Origin: Vitis vinifera | Lineage: Eukaryota; Streptophyta; Magnoliopsida; Vitales; Vitaceae | Length of the DNA stretch: 64,000 nt | Assembly: GCF_030704535.1 (NCBI RefSeq) | Contig: NC_081813.1 | Span: forward strand, 156,501-220,500 | Reading direction: 5' to 3' | In this document: positions 32,601 through 43,400 of the stretch, one piece after another | Layout of the letters: every line of letters begins with the position of its first letter | How positions within the stretch are numbered: the stretch's first letter is position 1 | Translations under genes and position numbers: made by a program | The notes under the pieces: generated by a model | Databases searched by the model: none | What the model saw: the letters and a program-made list of their open reading frames with translations, nothing else | Told to the model about the DNA's origin: nothing

Positions 32601-35600
32601 CCTTGTTGAGGACAATTTTCAAAGGTGAAGTGCTTTTTGTATCGAAGGTAAAATGATGTGTTCCTTAAAGCTTGCATTTTGTAGTCTTCAAGTTCCTTCA
32701 TGGAAAGAATGGTGCCTCTTCTTGATTTTGTGGACAGACTGTGAGAGGGCTGAGGGTGCTGCGGAGGGGTTATTTATTTACTTTTTTTGGCAACTTGTTA
32801 TTTTCTTGCTATTCCTTCATCTGTTTACTGCGGTTGGTTGGAGACTCTTTCTGTATACTGTGTACTGGGGGTTCATCTTGTTTTGGTGCTTCAATTTGCA
32901 CTCCCATTACTTAAATGAGCACCGATTCTAGAAACCAGTCACAACAATTGAAAAAATTATTGAGAGGCCCTTTAAGACCCTCTAATATAGGCTGTGTATC
33001 TCTTGCAAAATTTGTGTAGTCGACTTGCTTGATACCTGTTAGGACTTCAGCTCAATCAGCTTGATAAACATTGTTGTCCCTATTACCTAATAACATAAGT
33101 TTTGAGGTCAAATTGGTTGCTTAACATGGTGTCCGAGCCTTGGTTTACTCAATGCGCGGATTGAACCTCACGACATATTTATTTTCTCTAGCCCAAGTGC
33201 AAGCCTAAAGAAGGCTGCTTGTGAGGCAGGGTGTTAATAGCTTTAACCTAAATATGTCTAATATGTATTGTTGGCCCACTATTACCAGATAGCATAAGCT
33301 TTTGAGTGAGATTGGTAGCTTGAGAACTATCATGTAGGGTCTCACCCTACTGTGGTCTCATTGGTTGTCAATTTTAGTAGTTTGCCTCTTCATATTTAAG
33401 TTCATTGCCTTCAATCATTCTCTTGATTCCAGTTGAAATTTTAATTGTTTTTCTGTAATGTCTTATTTTTATTTTTATTTTTGCAGAAATGAAGTCTATC
33501 CAGGCATCATCCACAATAAACACAAAGACCTATGAACCTTCAGCCTCAATTAATCTTAGACCTCCACCCATTGATCGTCACAAATCATTTGATGAAGAGG
33601 ATCTTCCGAAGAAGCCCATTATTACCAAGAAGGCTAATACTGCTCCTATAAATGCAATATCATATTCAATTGCAGACCTACAGATGGCTACAGGTAGCTT
33701 TAGTGTCGAAAACCTTATTGGTGAGGGGTCTTTTGGACGTGTTTATCAGGCTCAATTTGATGATGGAAAGGTACATATTTGTTTAATATTTTTCATGTTG
33801 CATGCTGCTGTAGTGTCATGCATGTTTTACTTATCCCTATATCCTAAGCTGCAAAGCATTTTTGGTTTTTTCTTTTCTCAATATCTATATTGATGATTAA
33901 GGTAAACTAGTCACCCGCTGTAAGGGACATGTTGCCTAGGAGAGAGTGGGTTGGAATGGGAAGGAGCTATAGTTGTGTAGTAACATATATTTATATATCA
34001 TATGCAAATTTTGATGTGCAAAGAAATTGAACCATCAAATGATTCTTTGATTGATTCCCATTTCAACCAACACCCTCCTCTCTTTATCTCTGATTTTCAT
34101 TTGGGTAACTGAAACTCCACCGAACATTGATGTCAAGCAATTGATGGAATTAAAAGACCATTTAGGTTGTTTATTTGTTTAATATCATCCTTAAAATTTC
34201 TCTTTGCCAATGTTGTAGGTTGTTGCTGTCAAGAAAATAGATTCATCTGCTCTCCCCGATCAATTTTCTGAAGATTTCACAGAGATAGTATCTAATATCT
34301 CCCAGTTGCATCACCCAAATGTAACAGAGCTGGTGGGTTATTGTTCAGAGCACGGACAGCACCTCCTAGTTTACGAGTTCCATAAAAATGGCTCGCTGCA
34401 TGATTTCCTGCATCTTTCAGATGAATACAGCAAGCCTTTGACATGGAACACCCGCGTCAAGATTGCTTTAGGGACTGCCCGTGCATTAGAGTAAGTCGAT
34501 AAATGGATAATGCCTAAAACAACAACAAAGTATAATTGCCTCTAGTAATATCTGTATTAGTCATCACATTAAGTCCTGTGAACAACACCCAATCAAATAG
34601 AGCATCAGCAGTTTATGTTTTGTGGATCCAGTTCTCATGATAGATTAGTAACATTGATGAAGCAATTAAAACATTTCTGGCTACCCTTCAGACTGAAATG
34701 GTGGGTCTATAAGGTTAACAGTTCTAAAATCTGAAAAGCCATTAGTTTGTTTTGCTCCTAAACTATGTTAGATCACTAATTTGTTTCTAATATTATTACT
34801 GTAATGTTGACAATCCACAATCTGAGACAGTTCTGGTGAGCCACTGTTCTGAAATCTCCCTATCTAAGGAGTGTTAAATCTCCGTAACATTGGCTGGCTT
34901 AGTTATTGCCTAGTGCTCAATACTGAATGCTCATTGGTTTTTAGGTGCTCAGAGTTTGCTAACCACCCAAGGTTTTTTAAAACTTGGAAGTTGCAGCTAC
35001 TCTGATGAGATCGAAGTTGGCAGTCTATGTGATAAGAAAAGAGATGGACTCTATGAACCATTGTTTTTTCTCTGTTGGGGTTAATAAAATTAGCTTGGAT
35101 TTTACATTTGATTTTGTAACCTCATTCTTACTATGATAATAATGTGAGGGGTGCACAGTACTCACCAAGGGAACTTTTATCAGGTACCTACATGAAGTTT
35201 GCTCACCATCAATTGTTCATAAAAATTTCAAATCAGCTAACATATTACTAGACACAGAGCTCAATCCACACCTTACAGACTGTGGGCTAGCAAGCTTCAT
35301 CCCAAATGCTGATCAGGTAGATTTTGAGCCTCTTGAAGTTTTATTGGTACTGCTGATTATTGTTTTGACATATGATATTGTTTATCTGACTTTTCTCCTT
35401 AATGTACAATAGTTGCATGGCTTGTTTCATTTGTATCTCATGTAATGCTGGTTTCTATTATCACCTCAGCAAAGTTCATACCAGTTTTTACTGGAAACTG
35501 GTAAGTCAAAAACCAAATCCAGGACAGGACAGAACAGGCTAATTCACTTGCAGCATTTCTTGGCTCAGGCCTCACTTAGAGCCATCTGTCAAACCATTCT

Positions 35601-36533
35601 GGGGAAATTTTCTTTTCCTTAGATCTAAGGAGAGCTTTGCTCAAATATTTCATTGAGTGGACAAAGTGCATCCACCTTTTGTGGGCAACATATCATCATA
35701 TATTGTGATTTTTAGTGGACACAAATTATTACACTTGTGTGAGATCTGCTTTGTGCCCTTTTTGCATCATGAATTTAGTTCAATAACCTACATTGAAAAT
35801 TAATTTTGTTAATTGGGAAAATAGCGTGCTGACGGTTTAACTATTTCTTTTGAATTATGCAGGTACTGAACCATAATGCAGGGTCTGGATACAGTGCACC
35901 TGAGGTTGCCATGTCAGGTCAATATACTCTGAAGAGTGATGTTTACAGTTTTGGTGTAGTCATGCTGGAGCTTCTTTCTGGACGTAAACCATTTGATAGG
36001 TAAAAATGTTGCACTACTAGCCATCCAATGATTCCATTACCTTTTTTGAAGAGAAAAGGACCTGAATCATACCATTTTCTACTTAGCTAACTATTATGTT
36101 AACATTTTCTGACAGCTCCAGGTCCAGATCTGAGCAATCTTTGGTTCGATGGGCTACTCCTCAGCTTCATGACATCGATGCTCTGGCTAAAATGGTTGAT
36201 CCGGCACTCAAAGGGCTCTACCCAGTCAAGTCTCTCTCCAGGTTCGCTGATGTGATTGCTCTGTGTGTCCAGGTAAGGTGTTTAGTTAAAGTAAAGAGTG
36301 CAGATGGATTCATCATCCTGTTTCAGCTGCTGATGGTAAAGATCTGTTCTCTGATTTTAATATTTTATCGTTTTGGGCAGCCTGAGCCAGAGTTCCGGCC
36401 ACCAATGTCAGAAGTGGTGCAAGCACTGGTGCGGCTAGTCCAGCGGGCAAACATGAGCAAGAGAACCATTAGTAACGAACAAGGTGCATCTCCGAGAGGT
36501 GACAACCCAGACACACAAGACCACACATCTTGA
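26656..36533 (+). CDS. SRF7: STRUBBELIG-receptor-family LRR receptor pseudokinase, closest to SRF6/SRF7
   Basis: A 714-residue receptor in 16 exons: 26656-26743, 29042-29174, 29275-29346, 29484-29549, 29644-29715, 29817-29888, 30316-30387, 30471-30536, 30645-30707, 30803-31107, 33487-33770, 34219-34490, 35184-35316, 35863-35999, 36116-36272, 36381-36533. Parts in order: signal peptide (1-24); LRR N-terminal cap with GDPCGESW; about six LRRs encoded one per 63-72-base exon; a Pro-rich then Gly-rich linker (245-290); one membrane span (about 287-307); and a kinase-like domain (about 407-690). The glycine loop and VAVKK lysine (436) are present. The catalytic loop reads HKN (534-536) instead of HRD, and DFG is DCG (554-556), as expected for the atypical SRF kinases. 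An in-frame upstream ATG at 26,563 would add 31 basic residues and spoil the signal peptide. Intron 10 holds several retroelement remnants. Confidence 0.92.
26744..29041. other. intron 1 of the receptor-kinase gene
   Basis: This 2,298-bp intron separates the signal-peptide exon from the LRR exons. The sequence is moderately AT-rich and I recognise no element or coding frame in it. The short ORFs (for example around 28,239-28,577) are low-complexity. Confidence 0.6.
31182..32150 (-). mobile_element. decayed antisense LINE 3' fragment in intron 10
   Basis: A 16-base poly-T at 31,182-31,197 on the + strand is the expected image of a poly(A) tail of a minus-strand retroelement. About 500 bases in, the minus strand can be read as [20 protein letters not shown] followed by LW. 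This resembles the zinc-binding zf-RVT region that ends plant LINE ORF2 (compare the intact LINE at about 48,880-48,940). Frameshifts and stops are frequent, so the copy is old. The boundary at the high-coordinate end is uncertain. Confidence 0.5.
32230..32450 (+). mobile_element. TRIM-like miniature LTR element, degenerate
   Basis: An LTR-like end (GATCAAATTGATAGCTTAACA, ending 32,302) is followed immediately by TGGTATCAAAGC (32,303-32,314), a near-match to the initiator-tRNA primer site. About 100 bases later a second copy of the end occurs (GGTCAAATTGATAACTTAATA, ending 32,450). The size and order fit a terminal-repeat retrotransposon in miniature. The left edge and target duplication are not clear. 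Confidence 0.45.
33037..33325 (+). mobile_element. TRIM-like miniature LTR element
   Basis: Two diverged terminal repeats of about 90 bp (33,037-33,126 and 33,232-33,325) each begin TGTTA. Both contain TTGTTG..CC..TATTACC..AT..CATAAG and then an AATTGGT/GATTGGTAGCTT end. The first is followed at once by TGGTGTCCGAGCC (33,127-33,139), a primer-site-like sequence. The second is preceded by the purine-rich GAGGCAGGG. There is no coding content. It is related to the segment at 32,230-32,450. Confidence 0.5.
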
Positions 36534-37456
36534 AAACCCATTATTGGTTTCTTGTTTTGATGATTGAAAAATGAACAAATTAACCTTAATTTTCTTGTGT
36601 GTTGAGTGTAAACCTTAAATTGAGATTGGATGGCATAACTTTTTAAGTTTGACGTTGCAATGTAAACCTTGGAAAAAGGTGTTAATAGTGTATATGCTCG
36701 TTCTTTCGTTTTTTAAAGGGTTACCAAATGCTGCAAGTAAAATTTCAATGTATGGACCTGGCGAGAGAATTGAATAGTCTCACCAATAAGTTTCACATCA
36801 TAATGAATATTTCATTGGTCAATTTTGTGGTATTTTAGTGTCAATTTGACAACATTTTTTAAAATAATTTAAAAAAAAAAAACAGTTTTCAATTCTATTT
36901 GAGAATGGAAAATAATTTCATCAACTTCTCTCTAAAAATATTGTAGACTTACGGACGATACCGCTCTCATTCTCGACATGAGACAAACCAATTTCAAGTC
37001 CCAAACCTGCCCAATGCATTTCATTCATAACATATGTGTCGTAATACAACATCACTTAAGCTGAAAATACCAATGTTCCATTTATATATTTAAGAGCACA
37101 AAAGCACAAAAAGCATTGAATCTGACAGCAAGACAACTACTGTGATCAAAGCAATCAAAAAGTCTCATCACAATTCAAACATTTGATGTAGTAAGAAGAA
37201 AGGCAATCCATAATGATACGAAAATTAAGTGAATAAATGAGACCCAAGCATGCCTGCAAAGTAGTTGGATAAGCCTTCATTGGGTCTTTTTAAATGGCAC
37301 AATAGCCCAACAAGCAGTTCAAACTTCAAAGTTCCAAATAATAAATTAAGTTAAAAAAAAAATGTCAGTCAAAGGAGAATAAGGTCCATATCATCTGCAG
37401 ATGGATGTATCATCACCTCAGCAAAGTTGTTTTAGATAAATGAGAAAATGGCTCGC
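36534..37456. other. intergenic region between two convergent genes
   Basis: About 920 bp containing the 3' untranslated ends of the receptor-kinase gene (+) and the RPT1 gene (-). I see no gene or clear repeat. AT-rich words and short poly-A runs occur near 36,865-36,885. Confidence 0.6.
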
Positions 37457-40400
37457 TCAATTATAGACCATGTACTTGGGTGTTGCGCTGAACTTCTGGT
37501 ATCCTTTGATAACTTTGTTCACTGAATCAAGGAAGTCCTTCTCGGTCACTGTCTTCCTTCGTGCTCGAATAGCATACATTCCAGCTTCAGTGCACACACT
37601 TCTTATGTCGGCTCCTGAATGTGGAAAAAGAATATGAGAAAAACCAAGAACCCAAAATAACAGCCAAAACCATCAATGGAGAGTATACAAAGACAACGTG
37701 CCCTTCAGATAAGTATTTTACCAGTTGAGTTTGGGCAAAGACGAGCCAAAAGTTCAAAACGGATATCCCTCTCACAGTTCATGGTTCTCGTGTGGATCTT
37801 AAATATCTGTGTTCTACTCTCCAAATCAGGAAGGCCAAACTCAACCTTGCGGTCTAACCGTCCAGGGCGTAACAGTGCTGGATCAAGTGTGTCAGGCCTG
37901 TAAAATGATAAACCAAATTTAAATTGTAAGTAGAGACATCTAAGCTAGTGGAAGAGACCCAAAAACTTGAAAATCAAACCTTATATCTAGAATTATGCTT
38001 CAAAAATGAAACATCCAGTTAAAGCTAGGAAGCAAATATCAGTAATCAATATGTGAAACAGAAGATACTTCAACTCTATTTGCACTCTGAATGAGTGAGG
38101 AGATAATACTGTCAAATTCAAAAAACTCAAAACAAATAATAAATAGGAACAATCCCAAAGTTGTGTTTGTTGCATCTGCCGCAGAGTTAAGCATCACAGA
38201 GAACACTCACAAGTAAAAGTCTGGAAAAGCAACCAAAACATCCGTAATAAATATGGTACTGGATTGTCATATTGCATTACTAGAAAAATAACCCCAACAA
38301 CCATTTCTAACAGTGGTAGCACAGCAACACAGACAATAATCCAATGAAGGTAGCCAACTAACCTATTTGTTGCCATTAGAACTTTGATATTTCCTCGAGC
38401 ATCAAACCCATCAAGCTGATTTACAATCTCAAGCATGGTACGCTGGACCTCATTGTCCCCACCAACACCATCATCAAAACGCGCACCCCCTATGGCATCT
38501 ACTTCATCAAAAAACACAATACACGCTTTTTTGGAGCGTGCCATCTGCAGCAAAAAAAGGTAGCAGTCGGACAATATAGCAATGATCAAGAACAATAAAA
38601 TAAATGAAGACAAACTGTAAACATGTGGCAGCTTGTGACCTGAAATAGTTCACGAACCATCCTAGCCCCCTCGCCAACGTATTTCTGAACAAGTTCACTT
38701 CCAATAACACGAATAAAACATGCATCAGTTCTGTTAGCCACTGCTCTAGCTAGAAGTGTTTTACCGGTTCCAGGAGGACCATAGCAGAGAACACCCTTAG
38801 GAGGATCAATTCCAAGCTTCACAAACTTCTCAGGGTGGAGCATAGGGAGCTCAACCACCTAGAGCCAAAGTTATAAATATCAGCAAACAAGAGAAGGACA
38901 GAAGTTCACAGGATCAAAAACTAGCTGTTAATCAAGAAAGACACGGTGTAAATGCATATATGATCTGACAAAAAAAAATGTAAAAAGAATATACACACTT
39001 CTCGCATCTTTTCAATCTGCTCCTTGCATCCACCAACATCATTATATGTCACATCCGGTTTCTCTTCTACTGTCATCATGGTTACACTTGGATCAATCTT
39101 TGGGGGCAAGGGAATTTGAATCTGATATTTATTTCGATCAACCCTGCAATGGCAGCATGTTGGTGAGACAAACAAGAACACATTAAACAAATAAATTTTT
39201 TCACCACAAAAATTATGAGGAAGTACATGCCTTTAAAGGCATCACAATAGATTTGTCAATCACATTGCAATAGCTACGTCAACAATTTATAGCTTAGACT
39301 TTGATATTGTTAAACAGAGGAATAATAAAAAATAATCATCAAAACAGTGCAAAAACATTAAATACTATGCCTTTGGGAGGAAAAAAAAATCCCTGCAAAT
39401 CTCAATAATCACTGCAACAAAGTTAAAGCTACCAAACAGGATAGGAAAAAGTGATCTGTCATCTCTCCATTACCAGAGAGTGTCAGTTTTTTTACCAAAG
39501 TTAAAATTTAAGGACGTCTTGGCATCCAACACGCACGATTCTTGGGTGTAGGTCTTATTATCAAAGTTAATTTAGGGGGAGTGCAGCAACACTTACAATT
39601 CATCATGTTGAAACTCATATCTAGGTATAAATGTCATGGATAACAGGTATGAATAGAAGATATAAAAACATTAATGCACCCTCCATGCTTATTTTTTTTT
39701 TGATAAGTAAAGAAAATTCATATAAAAAGAGACGCCAAAAAAGCGACTCAAGGTATACAAACCTATGCTCGGTATACAAAGCTATACACCCACCACCAAA
39801 AAGCCACACAAAAAGAAAAAGACCCAAAGATCAACGGGCCCAAAATACAGCCTTAAAAGGATCCCAACCAATCAATAAAATTAACCAAAGATTAAGGACA
39901 ATCAACTATAAACAGCTTAGCCTCAGACCATAGAGAGAGGATAAAGGAATATTTCAATTTTTGAATTGACAGCTCATTATCCTTGAAAGTCAATCTATTC
40001 CTCGTCTTCCAAACCGTCCAAAAAATATGCAGAGGAGCAACTCTCCACACCTTCCTGCGCTTTTTGCCCACAAAAGAACCTTGCCAATTGAGAAGCGTCT
40101 CTCTAACTGAAGAGGGCATCACCCAAGACACCCCAACCAAGGTAAAAAGTAACTCCCATAATGTCCTTGTTTTTGAACAGTGAAGTAGCAAATGATCTAT
40201 GGTCTCCTCATTCTTAAGACACATAAAGCATCTATTAGCCAAGGACCATCCTCTTTTCTAAACAAGATCTAGGGTTAAAGCCTTGCCCCATGCGGCCTCC
40301 CACGCAAAGAAACTAATTTTGGGTTGTACCCTCCCATTCCAAATACAGCTATATGGAATAAGAATAAAGCACATTTCCATGCTTATAATAAGAATAAAGT

Positions 40401-43400
40401 TAAAAAGAAAGATCATTGAGTATTCCACATATAAATAAATCAAGCACATTTCTTGAGACAAAGAATCCAAAATATAAAAATTATTACAGCACAAAGGAGC
40501 AGCATTAAAATGCATGGTAGTGGAAATTTATTGTAAAAACGGAGAGATGAATATGAAACCTACCCAACACGCATGCCTTCTTCTATATCAGTTGGAGAAA
40601 CTTTGTCACCCAGCCCAACAACAAACTGCAATCGTCAACATAATTAGAATGATGCTTGCAGTTTTGTATCTATGACTAAATCCAACAAATGAAAATTTGA
40701 CTTCTGCTAGTTTCAAATCATATGCCATGGAAAACATTTCTGACAAAAATACTAATTTATCATGTAACAAGGGATCATATGCCATAAATTTGGAGTATAA
40801 AAGGCATTGTTTACAGAAAGCAATTATTGATATGTGTTTATTGGTGATAGGTCAGAACTGCAATTAGAGCAATGTTGTACAACAGTGGTGGAGCCAGAGA
40901 AAGAGTTGAGAGGCAACATATGAACTTAGTTAAGGGGGCAAATGAGACCAAAGTGCTCATATAGCCCAGTGGTAGCCATGTATATTTTGCACAATCCTGG
41001 GCATGGGATCAAAACTCATAGATTTGAGGGGGGGCATTTCCCCCCTTGGGCATAGTGTGGCTCCACCACTGCTGTCCAACTCAGCCAGGCCAGAACTGCA
41101 ATAACACGAGAGAACTGCAATTCTCTCATGTAACTTTGTTTAGATACTGAGGAGCTCATGAATTAGTGGATTAATTTAGGACTGTTCCACTGCTGTTGGC
41201 TTGATGGTCCACACATGAATATTTTTAGGGTTGACAAATCTGTAACAAGGTGTTGCCTTCTTAAAAGCTACTAATGCTTAAAATGGTTTTTTAGCAAGGA
41301 ATTAAGGCAAGCCATCCATCCACAGACCTTATTCAAATTCAGTCACCTTTGCATTTATACACCTTTCCCTAACTAGTTGTAGTCAAACAGTTTCACCACC
41401 AATATACAGGATTCCTTGGTTTGTGCTCATATTCACTGTTGCCCAGTTTCAAAACCATTGTTTATTTGCATGCATTCCTTGCTGTGGCAATCATCAACAA
41501 CTGTGCTTATAAATAAGGCACAAGTGTGCCATTGGGATCATGGATCAGATGACACAGATGCACAAGGAGAAGAAAAATCATTATCCTTCGATGTAAATTG
41601 TTCAAGGTTACTATATTTTACTCCTTTTTATCCTTACATTGTGTATAATGGATCTGGCATTAGGTTCACTGTGGGATATGCCGTCTTTATCATCTCCTCA
41701 CAACTATTAGATCTTTCAATGCCCCACAGATCTTTCAACACGCCTCCCAAATGGACAGGCTCTTCAATCTTTTCAGAACTATTTTTTTTGCTAGGTAAAA
41801 GCAATTGTACTAAAAGTGCCTAAAGAAGGGCGCACAAAAATATATGCAGTGTATAAAAGCTCCTAAGAACAAAAAAAAAGAGGGATACTTCAATTTGTGC
41901 CCCTTTTTCATCCTTCTTTTTTTTTTTTAAGCACCCTTTTTTCATCCTATCAGTCCTTCACTTGTTTCTCTTTAATAATTTCTGTTTTGTTGGTGGCACT
42001 ATCTCAAATCTCTTTCATTATTGGAGATTTCTTGTCCTTGTGCAGGTTGTTTTGATATGAACTACAGTGGAATAATCTGGTTTAGTAGCGTTAAAAGTAG
42101 GTGGTGTTCTAAGAGGGGAAGGCTTCTAGGATGGTCTCTAGAAAACTATTGTAAAAGGATTATTTGTACCAACTTATATGGTGAGTTGGCAGGATGTATG
42201 GAGGATGGGGAGAAGAGTTCCTTAGAAAGGATGTTTCCTAGACTCATTGAACAAGGCAATGGATAAAAATGCTTGGGTGGTTGCTTATTGGCTTGATGAA
42301 AGTGGTTGCAGCTCCAGAATCCACTAAATTTTAGAAAATTTCATGATTATGAATGGGATTCAGTGGAGTTACTTTTGCAACTTCTTTTCTCTGCAGTTCG
42401 TGGTGGTAGAGATGATAGTTATAGTCTGAAGAATCTCTGAAATTTGTACTACTGACCAGCTAATGGGAGAGGGCAGGATTATTGTCGATTGGTGCAGCTT
42501 GTGCCAACAAATGGACAAGTCAACCAACCATCTTATCACAGACTACATGTGAGTTTAGTTTGCATTCTTTGTTAATATCCATTTTTAGGCTTTCTTGGAT
42601 TTTGCTCTTGCATGGTTAAGAATACTTTTCTAGTTGGCATGACAATTAGTAGGCAAAAACCGAAAGATGTGTGGGGATTGGCCCGTTGTGCTTGTTTGGT
42701 AGGAAGAAGTGAGATCAAACCATGCCTGATTTGGAGTGTCCCAAGTTGGCTTTGAATAAGTACCTTTGCCTTTTGCCTTCCAAAGCTCCTTTTTATGCAC
42801 ACTGTGTAGGTGAACCGCTCACATGCATGCCAAATACACACACACATATCCAATGGACCACAATTACCAAGGAAATAAAAGAATTGCTATCTCTTCTATT
42901 TCAACTTGAATGTTCATTTTCTCTAGTAGGAATCCTCTGATTGGTTTTATGACCAATTAGTAACCTCCTCTTTCTCATAAAATTGAAGTGCAACTTTCAT
43001 GAGTCTTCTTTGGTAAAACCTAGTGAAACACATATCGGTGGCAATGTTAGGGATCACAGCAACTTCTTATCTGCCTATTATATGCTTTTTTTTTCCTATT
43101 CAAAACTCATTGTTTATCATCTCAGGGACAGAAAGAGTCTGTTATCACTAATCAAGACTTTTTGAGAGGATCTCTTCGCAAATGAGATTATCATTTTCCT
43201 GGTAAAAAAACCAAGTTCTTGTTTGATATGTGATGTGGCAAGGATAATGGAGCTTAGCATTTAGAGAATGTCTAGAGGAGGTAGAAGACAGTTTACTGTG
43301 GAATCTAAAGCTTTTGAGCTTGTGATTGATGTAGTAGGAGGTAAGCTGAGAGGATGTATTTGGGAGAGATGTAAAGGGCTATCATCTTGGATCAGATTTG

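Noticed and set aside
35184..35316. HKN and DCG in the kinase exon as sequencing errors
   Set aside because: The SRF family is known to lack the canonical catalytic residues, and the surrounding residues fit the family well.
39621..39827. Hydrophobic minus-strand ORF next to the truncated LINE
   Set aside because: It is translation of the LINE 3' tail and AT-rich intron, with no family match.
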